From Sphaerisporangium corydalis (lineage in GTDB: Bacteria; Actinomycetota; Actinomycetes; Streptosporangiales; Streptosporangiaceae): a stretch of 64,000 nucleotides of DNA. The stretch spans positions 1 through 64,000 of the forward strand of contig NZ_JANZYP010000046.1 in NCBI RefSeq assembly GCF_025506355.1, written 5' to 3'. Shown one piece after another: positions 54,310 to 62,297 of the stretch. A program made the translations under genes and the position numbers. Numbering within the stretch: the first letter of the stretch is position 1; every line of letters begins with the position of its first letter. The notes under the pieces are model-generated. The model was not told the origin of the DNA. It saw nothing but the letters and a program-made list of their open reading frames with translations, and did no database searches.

Positions 54310-55371
54310 TCACCGGCCGTGTACGGCGTCCGTGGTGGCCTTCTCGGCGACCGCCCAGTTGCCGCCCGCCGTGGCCAGCATGGGCAGCCAGGTGCCGACC
54401 GTGTCCACGCCGCCCGCGAGCTGGTCGGCCGCGCCGTTGCGCACGGCGCTGAAGGCGTGGGCCACCGGGATGCCGATCACCCCGAATCCGGGCAGGCCGA
54501 CCTCGTTGGTGCGGGCCGCGTCCAGGGCCCGGCCTAGGGTCGCGCCGACGGTGCTCTCCAGCGCCTTGCCCAGGGCGCGGATCGCGTCCGGGTGGACGAG
54601 CTTCAGGTCCTTGGACTGCGCGGCCCGGTAGCCGGTGGGCACCGGCTCCCCGTCCTTGATCTCCTTGGGCCAGGGCACGGTGCGCACGTCCCCCGTGAGG
54701 GCCGAGCCGAAGGGACCGCTCAGGATGTAGGCGCCGGGCACGCCCGTGAGGGCACCGTTGACCGCGAACGCGCTGAACCGCCGCACACCCGCGTTCTTGA
54801 TCACCTGCGAGGCGGCGTGGGAGAAGATCTTCGCCATCAGGCGGTTGACCTCGTCGACGTACTTGGTGAGGGACACCACCCGCTCACGGGCGCCCGCCAG
54901 CGCCGCGTTGCCCACCGCCTGGCCCGCGAGGCCGTTCGAGAAGGCGGTCCGCGCGATGGCGAGGGTCGCCGCCCCGATGACCGCGGAGGCGATCCCGAGC
55001 GTGCTGTAGGCCACGGCGCCCGATTTGAGTGTGTCGCCGAGATCGTCGTACATGGCCGCGGCCTCGTCGAGCGCCCGCCCGTAGGGCTCGACGCGGCTGG
55101 TGACGAAGGCGTCCTTCCCCTTCTCGTTCCACTCGCGCGTGCCGGCCGCGATCTCGTCCCCGAGCAGGGTGCCCGCCGAGCGCACGAGCGTCGCGACGTG
55201 CTCGAACCTGTCGGCGGCGTGCCATATCTGGGCGGGGTCGGAGACGAACGTCGTCAGCGCGGCCGCGATGGGCAGGCCCACGAGGGGCAGCACATAGGCG
55301 GCGGCCACGGCCTGGGCCGCGCCCGAGACACTCGGCGCCGAGGTGATCACGTCCGCTTTGGTAACGCCCAT
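54310..55371 (-). CDS. WXG100/ESX-like helical protein
   Basis: 353 residues. The first ~100 residues have the helical-hairpin character of WXG100/ESX-type proteins: IWHAADRFEHVATLVRSAG, then GTREWNEKGKDAFV (W-x-x-x-G turn) and VEPYGRALDEAAAMYDDLGD. Ala/Gly-rich helices (LGIASAVIGAATLAIARTAF) follow, and the C-terminal part is less regular, with several Pro/Gly turns. There is no Sec signal peptide. It may be a type VII-secreted protein or a toxin-system scaffold. No ESX gene is nearby. The ATG at 55371 has only a weak RBS. Two 19-bp direct repeats lie ~100-150 bp upstream. Confidence 0.6.
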   Translation of the reverse strand: MGVTKADVITSAPSVSGAAQAVAAAYVLPLVGLPIAAALTTFVSDPAQIWHAADRFEHVATLVRSAGTLLGDEIAAGTREWNEKGKDAFVTSRVEPYGRALDEAAAMYDDLGDTLKSGAVAYSTLGIASAVIGAATLAIARTAFSNGLAGQAVGNAALAGARERVVSLTKYVDEVNRLMAKIFSHAASQVIKNAGVRRFSAFAVNGALTGVPGAYILSGPFGSALTGDVRTVPWPKEIKDGEPVPTGYRAAQSKDLKLVHPDAIRALGKALESTVGATLGRALDAARTNEVGLPGFGVIGIPVAHAFSAVRNGAADQLAGGVDTVGTWLPMLATAGGNWAVAEKATTDAVHGR

Positions 55372-55467
55372 GAGGACCGCTTTCCAAGGGAGCCCGGAGA
55401 CTATGGCAATCGATCACCAAAGGTACGAACGATGGCACGGCTTGGCAACAGGATGTGATGGCCGAGT

Positions 55468-55519
55468 CACGTGATGATCATCAGGAAACGATCGCCGGCG
55501 CACGTGATGATCACCAGGA
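55468..55519. repeat. 19-bp direct repeats with palindromic cores
   Basis: CACGTGATGATCATCAGGA (55468-55486) and CACGTGATGATCACCAGGA (55501-55519) are 33 bp apart. The first contains the palindrome GATGATCATC. They are candidate operator copies between the WXG-like gene and the tRNA. Confidence 0.6.
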
Positions 55520-55564
55520 TCGTGGTCCGCGCGCTGGCGACCTGGAACGCCGGATCGGTCTCGG

Positions 55565-55638
55565 TGGGGTCGGTGGGATTCGAACCCACACTGTCAGGTA
55601 CCTAAAACCTGTGCCTCCTGCCATTGGGCTACGACCCC
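55565..55638 (-). tRNA. tRNA with UAG anticodon (Leu by code), class I structure
   Basis: A complete cloverleaf reads on the minus strand. The acceptor is GGGGTCG/CGACCCC. The D-arm has a 3-bp stem. The anticodon stem CAGGT/ACCTG encloses loop TTTAGGT, giving anticodon UAG (55602-55604) with G37. The variable loop is only 5 nt (ACAGT). The T-arm is GTGGG-TTCGAAT-CCCAC. The discriminator is A at 55565 and CCA is not encoded. UAG reads leucine CUA codons, but bacterial tRNA-Leu normally has a long variable arm, which this one lacks. The fold is certain; the amino acid identity is less so. Confidence 0.9.
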
Positions 55639-55693
55639 GTGCCCGGTGCGGCTTGCGCCATCTTAGTTGAGGGCGCGGCGGCAACCGTACTGA

Positions 55694-56167
55694 TTAGTCG
55701 AGGCCGAGTTCCTTGCGCAGGCGGGCGACGTGCCCCGTCGCCCGCACCTTGTAGAGCGCCTTCTCGATCTTCCCCTCGGCGTCGATGACGAACGTCGACC
55801 GCAGCACCCCGACGGTCGTCCGGCCGTACATGGTCTTCTCGCCGTAGGCGCCGTACGCCTGGTGGGTCGTGAGATCGGGGTCCGACAGCAGCGGGAACGT
55901 CAGGGCGTCGCGCTCGGCGAACTTCGCCAGCTTCTGCGGGGTGTCCTTCGACACGCCGAGGACGACGAACCCGGAGGCGGCCAGGGCGTCGAGGCTGTCG
56001 CGGAAGTCGCACGCCTGCTTGGTGCACCCGGGCGTCATCGCGGCGGGGTAGAAGTAGAGGATGACCCGTTTGCCGCGAAAGGACTTCAGGCTGGTGTTGT
56101 CGCCGGTCGCGTCGGGCAGGGTGAAGTCGGGTGCGGCGTCGCCGGGCTCGAGTCTCGTCTGCGTCAC
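55694..56167 (-). CDS. bcp: thiol peroxidase Bcp (peroxiredoxin Q)
   Basis: 157 residues. It reduces peroxides using thioredoxin. The peroxidatic C48 and resolving C53 are in TPGCTKQACDFRD, with LEPGDAAPDFTLPDATGDNT and RVILYFYPAA before it, and PLLSDPDLTTHQAYGAYGEK after. The C48-x4-C53 spacing is the atypical 2-Cys Bcp form. The GTG at 56167 has TAGGTT six bases upstream (leaderless geometry). The gene ends 56 bp upstream of the tRNA on the same strand. Confidence 0.96.
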   Translation of the reverse strand: MTQTRLEPGDAAPDFTLPDATGDNTSLKSFRGKRVILYFYPAAMTPGCTKQACDFRDSLDALAASGFVVLGVSKDTPQKLAKFAERDALTFPLLSDPDLTTHQAYGAYGEKTMYGRTTVGVLRSTFVIDAEGKIEKALYKVRATGHVARLRKELGLD

Positions 56168-56290
56168 GGGAACAACCTACCGGCACGCCCCGCGTGCCGG
56201 GTGGTGACCGGACCTGACAGACTGATCGCTCAAACGTAGCGGCGGGCCGGCGAAGGCGGCCCGTCCGGGGACGAGGAGAAGGGGATCGTC

Positions 56291-56650
56291 ATGGCGGACA
56301 CCGGTCCCGAGGCGCTCGAGCGGGACATAGAGCGCACCCGGGCGGAGCTGGCATACACCGTGGACGCCATCGTGGACCGCGTCAGCCCCAAGCGGGTCGC
56401 GGAGCGCGGCGTCGCCAAGGTCAAGGCCAACGCCGGGGAACTGGTCGCGGCGGCTCGCGACCTGGTCGCGGGTCACCCGCCCAGGCACGCCGAGCTGAGG
56501 GCCTACGGCGGCGAGCCGGCGGCGTACGGCGAGGACGATGGCTGGCAGGACGACTTCCCCGCGAGGAACCTCGCCCCGATCCTCATCGGCGTGGGCGCCA
56601 TCGTCGTGGTCGGCGCCCTGATAGCCATCCGCCGCCGCCGCACCCGCTGA
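56291..56650 (+). CDS. DUF3618 membrane protein
   Basis: 119 residues. The N-terminal motif ALERDIERTRAELAYTVDAI followed by DRVSPKRVAERG is the DUF3618 signature. A spacer and one C-terminal transmembrane helix (LAPILIGVGAIVVVGALIAI) with an Arg tail (RRRRTR) follow. The role is unknown; the domain usually accompanies phage-holin-like or YqjD-type proteins, which are absent here. The ATG at 56291 follows GAGGAGAAGGGG. Its last codons and stop form the first unit of a 28-bp repeat array. Confidence 0.9.
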   Translation: MADTGPEALERDIERTRAELAYTVDAIVDRVSPKRVAERGVAKVKANAGELVAAARDLVAGHPPRHAELRAYGGEPAAYGEDDGWQDDFPARNLAPILIGVGAIVVVGALIAIRRRRTR

Positions 56651-56782
56651 CCACCCCATCCCTTCGCGCGCCCGCTGACCACCACGTCTGTTTGCGCGCC
56701 CGCTGACCCTCACGTCCGTTCGCGCGCCCGCTGACAACCACGTCCGTTCGCGTGCCCGCTGACCACCCCTTCCCTTCGCGGG
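56643..56782. repeat. five 28-bp tandem repeats starting inside the DUF3618 stop region
   Basis: Units at 56643, 56671, 56699, 56727 and 56755 each begin CCCGCTGAC and end in a TTCGCGCG-like block. Unit 1 contains the gene's own stop codon (CGC-TGA). Confidence 0.88.
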
Positions 56783-56883
56783 GTCGAGACGCATTCATTG
56801 CCTGAGCTCGCGGTGTCGGTCGTTGGTTCGCCGGGGGCCGTGCAGCACGCTGGGGAGTTGTCCCCTTCGGCGATGGGTGTGGG

Positions 56884-57363
56884 ATGAGACGTTTCACGGG
56901 ACGCGCGGCCCTCCTCGGCGTGATCGTGTTCACGCTCGCCGCGATCGGCCGCCCGGCCGTGTGGGCGGCTCCGTCCGGCGCCGCCGTGGCCGGCTCCGCG
57001 TCCGAGTCCGCGTCCGGATCCGCCTTTGCGTCCGGCTCCGCGTCCGCGCAGGAGGACTGGGTGCTACTGGCGATCAGCAAGGGCACCACGACCTGGCCGG
57101 TCGACCGGGTCGTGCTGCTGCGGTGTTCCCCCGTCGTCGGCGGCACCCATCCGCAGGCGAGCGCGGCCTGCGCGGTCCTCCGGCAGGTCGGGGGCGACCT
57201 GAGCCGGCTCAGGGGCCCGGCGGGCAGGGCGTGCACGTTCGACTACCGCCCGGTGACGGTGTCGGCGACCGGAAGGTGGGAAGGGCGGCCGATCTCGTTC
57301 GTGTCGACCTACGGCAACCCGTGCGTGATGATGCGCAACCTGGGCGTGGTGGCCGGCTTCTGA
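56884..57363 (+). CDS. subtilisin-inhibitor-like (SSI) secreted protein
   Basis: 159 residues. A signal peptide (ALLGVIVFTLAAIGRPAVW) and a Ser/Ala low-complexity stretch (SASESASGSAFASGSASA) precede an SSI domain: disulfide pair region LLRCSPVVGGTHPQASAAC, reactive loop RACTFDYRPVTVSATGRW (C117) and SFVSTYGNPCVM. By alignment to Streptomyces subtilisin inhibitor, P1 is F119 and P1' D120, which predicts inhibition of subtilisin- or chymotrypsin-like proteases. The window encodes an S8 protease (21722), a possible target. The ATG at 56884 has a weak RBS. Confidence 0.88.
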   Translation: MRRFTGRAALLGVIVFTLAAIGRPAVWAAPSGAAVAGSASESASGSAFASGSASAQEDWVLLAISKGTTTWPVDRVVLLRCSPVVGGTHPQASAACAVLRQVGGDLSRLRGPAGRACTFDYRPVTVSATGRWEGRPISFVSTYGNPCVMMRNLGVVAGF

Positions 57364-57433
57364 CCTCCGGCCGTCGCCCCCGCCGTGATGCCCGGCTTCT
57401 GACCTCCGGGCATCGCCCTCAGCCGTGATGCCC
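57355..57433. repeat. 39/40-bp tandem duplication starting at the SSI stop codon
   Basis: GGCTTCTGACCTCCGG begins both units (57355 and 57394), and both end with GCCGTGATGCCC. Unit 1 includes the last two codons and TGA of the SSI gene. Confidence 0.85.
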
Positions 57434-57482
57434 GGCCGCGCCGCCGGTCCCTGTGCCGGCCCTGGGTCCGGGCCGGCCCCGA

Positions 57483-58670
57483 TCACAGGAAGGTCTTGCC
57501 CTCGCCTCGATAGGTCGGCACGGTCTCGACCACGCGGTCGCCCTCCACAAGGTGCAGCGCGTCGAAGCGTTCGCACAGCTCCCCGGCCTTGGCGTGGCGG
57601 AACCACACGCGGTCGCCGACGCGCAGGTCGTGGGCGGCCTGGCCGATCAGCGGCGTCTGCACCTCGCCCGCGCCCTCCCTGGAGTCGTACCGCAGCCCGG
57701 CGGGGAGGTAGGGCTGCGGCAGGCGGGACGCCCCGGGGGAGCCCGACGCGTGGTAGCCGCCGCCCAGGACGGTGACGACACCGGGGACGGGCCTGCGCAC
57801 CACGGGGAGCGCGAACAGCGCGGCGGGGCTGCCGGTGACGCTCCGGTAGAAGTCGAACAGCCGGGGATGGTAGAAGCCCGACCCGGCGGCGATCTCGGTG
57901 ATGGCCTTCTCCCGGGTGGTCTTCTCGACCGATCCCGTGCCGCCGCCGTTGACGAACTCCAGGTCGGTGATCTGCCGGACGGCCCCGGCGATGCGTCCCC
58001 TGCGGATGGTCAGCTCGCGTTGTGACCGTGCCTGCATCCAGCGGATCACCTGGCCGTACGGGCCCGGCACGCGGTCGCCGACGCCGGCGATCTGCGCCTC
58101 GTAGGCCATCAGCCCGACCAGCCGGAACCCGGGGCGTTTGGCCATCTCGGCGGCCAGTTCCACGGCCTGGTCCGGCCGGCGGACCGGGGAGCGCAGCACC
58201 CCGGCGCGCACCTTGCCGGCCAGAGCCGTGAAGCCCGCGTCGATGTCCAGACATATCCGGATCTCATGGCGGGACGGCACCCGGTCGACCGCCGCGTCGA
58301 TGGCGTCGAGATGTTCCGAGCAGTCGGCCATGATCGTGATCTCCCGGGCCGCCCGCGCGTCGCCCGCCAGCTCGGCCAGCGCGGGCGCGCTGGCCGTCGG
58401 GTAGGCCACCAGGATGTCGGAGAACCCTTCGCGGGCCAGCCACAGCGCCTCGGGCAGCGTGAACGCCATGACCCCGGCGTACCCGTCCATGTCCAGGACG
58501 CGGCGCAGGACCGCGCGGCAGCGGATCGACTTGCTGGCCACCCGGATGGGCTTGCCCTTGGCACGACGGGCCATGGCGGCGCCGTTGGACCGGAGCGCGT
58601 CCAGGTCCAGGATCGCGAAGGGAGGATCCAAGTCCGCGGTGGCCCGGTCATAGCGCTGACGGTCGTCCAT
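57483..58670 (-). CDS. PLP-dependent amino acid deaminase/aldolase (alanine-racemase-like fold)
   Basis: 395 residues. It is a fold-type III PLP enzyme: an Ala_racemase_N barrel with ATADLDPPFAILDLDALRSN, the PLP lysine in RVASKSIRC, YAGVMAFTLPEALWL, EIRICLDIDAGFTALAGKV and FVNGGGTGSVEKT. The C-terminal beta domain is D-Ser-dehydratase-like, with FYRSVTGSPAALFALPVV, GQAAHDLRVGDRVWFRHAKA and LCERFDALHLVEGDRVV ending in YRGEGKTFL. Members are annotated as amino acid deaminase/aldolase or D-threonine-aldolase-like; the substrate is not certain. The ATG at 58670 is used. Confidence 0.9.
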   Translation of the reverse strand: MDDRQRYDRATADLDPPFAILDLDALRSNGAAMARRAKGKPIRVASKSIRCRAVLRRVLDMDGYAGVMAFTLPEALWLAREGFSDILVAYPTASAPALAELAGDARAAREITIMADCSEHLDAIDAAVDRVPSRHEIRICLDIDAGFTALAGKVRAGVLRSPVRRPDQAVELAAEMAKRPGFRLVGLMAYEAQIAGVGDRVPGPYGQVIRWMQARSQRELTIRRGRIAGAVRQITDLEFVNGGGTGSVEKTTREKAITEIAAGSGFYHPRLFDFYRSVTGSPAALFALPVVRRPVPGVVTVLGGGYHASGSPGASRLPQPYLPAGLRYDSREGAGEVQTPLIGQAAHDLRVGDRVWFRHAKAGELCERFDALHLVEGDRVVETVPTYRGEGKTFL

Positions 58671-58703
58671 GAACAGCAGCTTAATCCGGCCGCGTAAATG
58701 AGC

Positions 58704-60197
58704 CTAGGTCATGTTAGTCGTGTCTCCCGCTCCTGCCTGGGGGGATGGCACGGGAGTCGCGCGATGGGACGGCACGGGGCTGGCGCGGGAACCCGGCCGG
58801 AACGCCAGACCGGCGGCGAGGCAGGCCACGGGGATGACGGGGACGACGTACCGGTGGTCGAACGCCGCGATCAGCGGGGGCAGGAGGAGAAGGGTCATCG
58901 CGACCGCCCACGGCAACAGGACCGGCCCGCCCAGCCGCCGCCACCGGACGAGCACCCCCGCCAGACCGGCGAGCAGGATCACCGCCAGCAGCGGGCCCCG
59001 GACATAGCCCTGCTCCTGGTAGGCGCGCAACGCGCCGGCGAACGGCTCGACGACCATGGTGTCGGCCCTGCGGCCCTGGTAGGCGGCGGTCAGCTCAGGC
59101 GCGCCGCGCCCCGACGAGGCGACGCTGTCGGTGAACGGTCTCACCGAGTCAGGGAAGACGTACGCGCTCTGCGGTCCCCTTACGGGATAGACCCGGCGGT
59201 TCCACTCGAAGCTCCACAAGGCGTCCCTGACGCCGGTCAGCAGGAAGTCGACCGGCTGCGCGAGGATCGCCTCCTTGGCGAACGCCCCCGCGAGCCGTTC
59301 CCGGTCGGCGTCCTTGCCGATCTTGGAGATCGGGGAGTCGGCGTCCCAGATGTAGGACGGGGGCGGGAGCCGTCGCCCGGGGGGCCCGGCCGGGCACAGG
59401 ACCCGCTCCTCGCCGGCCGGTTTGATCTCGGCGCAGTCGGCGAAGCTCATGGTTCGCGCCCAGAGCCAGACGTTGCTCTGCCCGAGGCCGTAGCTCCCGT
59501 GCTCGGCGTGGTACCAGACCGCGTAGCCGCCGATGCCGACGGCGGCGGCCAGCCCGCAGGCGATCAGGACGCGCGGGCCGGCCCGCGCGAGCAGCAGGCA
59601 CACGAGCACGACGACCAGCACCGGGAGGCCGACCGTGCGGGTGAGGGTCGCGCCCATCAGCAGCAGCCCGGCCGCGACGGCCGTCCATACCCCCGGCCGC
59701 TCCCGCCAGAGCAGCACCGTCACCGCGGCCGTAACCAGGGCGGTGAACAGCAGATCGGCCATGACCAGGTGTTCGAGCTGGACCATGTGGACGTCGAGCA
59801 GCACCGGGACGGCCGCCAGCGTCGCGCCCCACCCAGGCAGGCCGGTGCGGCGGCGGAGCACCGCGTAGACGCAGGCCGCCATGCCGAGCCCGAGAAGGTG
59901 CTGCACGACCACGACCGCGCCGAAGCTCTCCAGCGGGCGGAGCGCCCACAGGAACAGCGAGTAGCCGGAGGGGCGCGAGTCGAGGGGTTGCGGGTCGAGG
60001 GCCGCGTTGACGTACACGAAGGAGTCGGCCCAGAACCACAGGGCCGGACGGTATCCGAGCACGGCGACCAGCCTGAGCGCCGCGCCCGCGGCCAGCGCGA
60101 GGAGGAACACCCAGTGTGCCCGCGCGAACGCGGGCCGGGCGACGGACACCTCCGCGCCTGTGGGGGCGACCATGTTCGGAGTCGTGCCCGGCAGCAC
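58704..60197 (-). CDS. GT39/ArnT-like polytopic glycosyltransferase-type membrane protein
   Basis: 497 residues with ~11-12 hydrophobic segments. The first loop has [20 protein letters not shown], with acidic residues where the GT39/ArnT superfamily places its catalytic aspartates, and then [21 protein letters not shown] large loop between helices carries [20 protein letters not shown] and [18 protein letters not shown]. It probably transfers a sugar from a polyprenyl-phosphate donor outside the membrane; the acceptor is unknown. The GTG at 60197 has GGAGGTT upstream. The C-terminus is a low-complexity Pro/Ser tail. Confidence 0.8.
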   Translation of the reverse strand: MLPGTTPNMVAPTGAEVSVARPAFARAHWVFLLALAAGAALRLVAVLGYRPALWFWADSFVYVNAALDPQPLDSRPSGYSLFLWALRPLESFGAVVVVQHLLGLGMAACVYAVLRRRTGLPGWGATLAAVPVLLDVHMVQLEHLVMADLLFTALVTAAVTVLLWRERPGVWTAVAAGLLLMGATLTRTVGLPVLVVVLVCLLLARAGPRVLIACGLAAAVGIGGYAVWYHAEHGSYGLGQSNVWLWARTMSFADCAEIKPAGEERVLCPAGPPGRRLPPPSYIWDADSPISKIGKDADRERLAGAFAKEAILAQPVDFLLTGVRDALWSFEWNRRVYPVRGPQSAYVFPDSVRPFTDSVASSGRGAPELTAAYQGRRADTMVVEPFAGALRAYQEQGYVRGPLLAVILLAGLAGVLVRWRRLGGPVLLPWAVAMTLLLLPPLIAAFDHRYVVPVIPVACLAAGLAFRPGSRASPVPSHRATPVPSPQAGAGDTTNMT

Positions 60198-60262
60198 CTG
60201 AACCTCCTCGGGGAGACGACAGGCAACTCATGCTAGGCGCCTCCCCCGACCCACCGCGCCCT

Positions 60263-60301
60263 CTGTCCACAGCCCTGCCCCGGTCGGCCGCCTTGTCCAC
60301 A
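60263..60301. other. two DnaA-box-like sequences
   Basis: CTGTCCACA (60263-60271) and TTGTCCACA (60293-60301) are direct repeats 30 bp apart. TTGTCCACA is the preferred DnaA box of high-GC actinomycetes. No oriC genes are near, so these may titrate DnaA or be chance. Confidence 0.3.
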
Positions 60302-60368
60302 GCCCCGCTCCCCGCCGACCCCGCTGCCCGGTCCGGGCGGCCGGTCCACCGCGGGCCTGGATCGCCGG

Positions 60369-61322
60369 TCAGGTGTGGGCGAAGGTGTGGCGGTAGCGGG
60401 TGGGGGTCGTGCCGAGGATCCGGGCGAAGTGGCGGCGGAGCATCGTGGCGGTGCCGAAGCCGCACCGCGTGGCCACCTGCTCGATCGACAGGTCCGTGGT
60501 CTCCAGGAGGCGCTGCGCCTCGGTCACCCGTTGCCGGATCAGCCACTGGGCCGGGGTGGCGCCGGTCTGCGAGACGAAGTCGCGGGCGAACGTGCGCGGC
60601 GCGCTCCGCGCGTGCCGGGCCAGGTCGGTGACGGTGAGCGGCAGGGAGAGGTGGCCTCGCGCCCATTCGAGGGTGGCGGTGACCGCCGACCGGCCGCCGG
60701 CCATCTGGGGGACCGGCCGTTCGACGAACTGGGCCTGACCGCCGTCGCGGTGCGCGGCGGTGACCATGCGGCGGGCGATCGTGTTGGCCACGGCCGCGCC
60801 GTGGGCCCGACGGACCAGCTCCAGGCACAGATCGACGCCGCCCGCCGTGCCGGCCGCGGTCCACACCCCGCCGTCCTCCATGAACAGCACGTCGGGGACG
60901 ACGGTGACGCCAGGGTGGTCGCGGGCGAGTCGTTCGGTGAGCAGCCAGTGGGTGACGGCCCGGCGGCCTTCCAGGATGCCGGCCGCCGCGAGTACGAAGG
61001 CGCCCGAGCAGAGCGAGGCGATCGTCCCTCCGCCCGCGTGCGCGGCGCGCAGGGCCTCGATGATCGCGGCGGGCACGGGGGCGGAGGGGTCCTCGCGGCC
61101 GGGGGCCACGACCAGGTCCGCGCCGGCCAGCCCGTCGAGGCCGTGCGTGGCCTCGACCCGCGCGCCGGGATGCATCCGCACGGGCCTTCCGTCCACCGAG
61201 CAGCGGCGCAGCTCGAAGGCCGGCACCCCGCCGTCCGCGCGGTCCATGCCCCAGACCTCGGCCATGACCGCGTAGTCGAAGGCGCGCATGTCGTCGTAGA
61301 TCAGGGCCGCCACCGTCCGCAT
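60369..61322 (-). CDS. GlxA-family regulator (DJ-1/PfpI + AraC HTH)
   Basis: 317 residues. The N-terminal DJ-1/PfpI domain has VAALIYDDMRAFDYAVMAEV, LVVAPGREDP and a nucleophile-elbow-like SLCSGAFVLAAAGIL. The C-terminal AraC HTH has LTVTDLARHARSAPRTFARD, TGATPAQWLIRQRVTEAQRL and ATRCGFGTATMLRRHFARI. The start ATG 61322 is chosen because TACATT lies six bases before it (leaderless); a GTG at 61340 would add MRYIPA. It is divergent from the isochorismatase gene, with an inverted repeat in the 71-bp gap, so it probably controls that gene. Confidence 0.92.
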   Translation of the reverse strand: MRTVAALIYDDMRAFDYAVMAEVWGMDRADGGVPAFELRRCSVDGRPVRMHPGARVEATHGLDGLAGADLVVAPGREDPSAPVPAAIIEALRAAHAGGGTIASLCSGAFVLAAAGILEGRRAVTHWLLTERLARDHPGVTVVPDVLFMEDGGVWTAAGTAGGVDLCLELVRRAHGAAVANTIARRMVTAAHRDGGQAQFVERPVPQMAGGRSAVTATLEWARGHLSLPLTVTDLARHARSAPRTFARDFVSQTGATPAQWLIRQRVTEAQRLLETTDLSIEQVATRCGFGTATMLRRHFARILGTTPTRYRHTFAHT

Positions 61323-61355
61323 GGCAGGAATGTAGCGCACAATGACATTTCTGCC
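61323..61355. promoter_or_regulatory. inverted repeat between glxA-like and isochorismatase genes
   Basis: GGCAGGAATG (61323-61332) and CATTTCTGCC (61346-61355) match in 9 of 10 positions, with a 13-nt spacer. The left arm abuts the regulator start and contains its -10, so autorepression and control of the divergent gene are both possible. Confidence 0.55.
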
Positions 61356-61393
61356 ACTCGCCGGTGGACGCCGGGAGGCCGAGGCTGGTCGTC

Positions 61394-61984
61394 ATGAGCG
61401 AGATCGAGATCGACAAGAACGCCGCCCTGATCGTCATCGACGTCCAGGAGGGCTTCACGGATCCCTACTGGGGCCGCAGGGACAATCCCGCCGCCGAGGA
61501 GAACATCGCCGCGCTGATCCGCGAGTGGCGTGCGGAGCGGCGGCCGATCGTGATCGTCCGGCACGATTCACGGACTCCGGGGTCGCCACTGCTGCCGGGC
61601 GCGCCGGGCAACGCGGTCAAGGATCTGGTGGCGGTGGCACTCGGGCCTGAGGCGCCCGACCTGTTCCTCACCAAGTCGGTCAACTCGGCGTTCTACGGCA
61701 GGCCGAACCTGGACGAATGGCTGCGCGGGCACGGGATCGGGCAGATCATCATCGTCGGGATGCAGACCAACATGTGCAACGAGACCACCGCCCGCATGGC
61801 GGGCAACCTGGGCTACCAGGTGCTGTACCCGATCGACGCCATGCACACCTTCGACGCCACCGGCCCGGACGGCGAGGTGGTCACCGCCGAGGACCTCACC
61901 CGCGCCACCGCCGCCAGCCTCCACCACGGCGGCTTCGCCCAAGTAATCCACACCACCGACCTCCTCACCACCTCCCCCTCCTGA
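61394..61984 (+). CDS. isochorismatase-family cysteine hydrolase
   Basis: 196 residues. The catalytic triad of the family is present: D16 (IVIDVQEGF), K94 (LFLTKSVNSAF) and C128 (GMQTNMCNETTARMA). Also present is the Rossmann-like core with LGYQVLYPIDAMHTFD. Members hydrolyse isochorismate, nicotinamide, carbamoyl compounds or related amides; without more context the substrate is unknown. The ATG at 61394 is used. It is a target candidate of the divergent GlxA-type regulator. The C-terminal tail (TTDLLTTSPS) is normal for the group. Confidence 0.9.
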   Translation: MSEIEIDKNAALIVIDVQEGFTDPYWGRRDNPAAEENIAALIREWRAERRPIVIVRHDSRTPGSPLLPGAPGNAVKDLVAVALGPEAPDLFLTKSVNSAFYGRPNLDEWLRGHGIGQIIIVGMQTNMCNETTARMAGNLGYQVLYPIDAMHTFDATGPDGEVVTAEDLTRATAASLHHGGFAQVIHTTDLLTTSPS

Positions 61985-62030
61985 CTGTTTCCCTCACGAC
62001 TGGGCCCGGCCGCCAGGAAGGGGACGCTGG

Positions 62031-62297
62031 GAATGGCGAAGAGAATCCCCGGCCCCGCCGCCAGGAATCACGCCCGCGTCGCCGGAGATCGCCGAACGGA
62101 ACGGGTTCTCATACGCCGCCTACTTGGACGCGCAGCCCTACGGCCGTACCTCCAACGATCGCCGGTCGATCGCCGAGTTGGTCCGCGGGTTTGACGCACT
62201 CCGGGCCGAGGCCCTGCCGTTCAGTCAGTCACTCCGGCTAATAGAGGAAGCGGTGAACCGAATTGGCGCAAGATCTTCGCGGCGCACGTTGGTATAA
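62031..62297 (+). pseudogene. C-terminal remnant of an Scr1/DUF5753-type HTH regulator
   Basis: In frame with the TAA at 62295-62297, the translation EIAERNGFSYAAYLDAQPYG .. SIAELVRGFDALRAEALPFS .. LRLIEEAVNRIGARS resembles the C-terminal end of the HTH proteins that normally precede DUF397 genes. No start, HTH domain or RBS can be found upstream, and the frame is lost before ~62031. It therefore looks truncated by decay or deletion. It overlaps the DUF397 gene start as an intact pair would. Confidence 0.6.

Noticed and set aside
55629-56186. 185-residue minus-strand frame over bcp
   Set aside because: Different frame from Bcp, which has intact catalytic cysteines.
56643-56782. 28-bp repeats as a CRISPR array
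   Set aside because: The 28-bp units are contiguous with no spacers, are degenerate, and include a stop codon; a plain tandem repeat.
59149-61458. 769-residue minus-strand frame across the GT39-like and GlxA-like genes
   Set aside because: It lies in a different frame over two well-supported genes and is Arg/Pro/Gly-rich.
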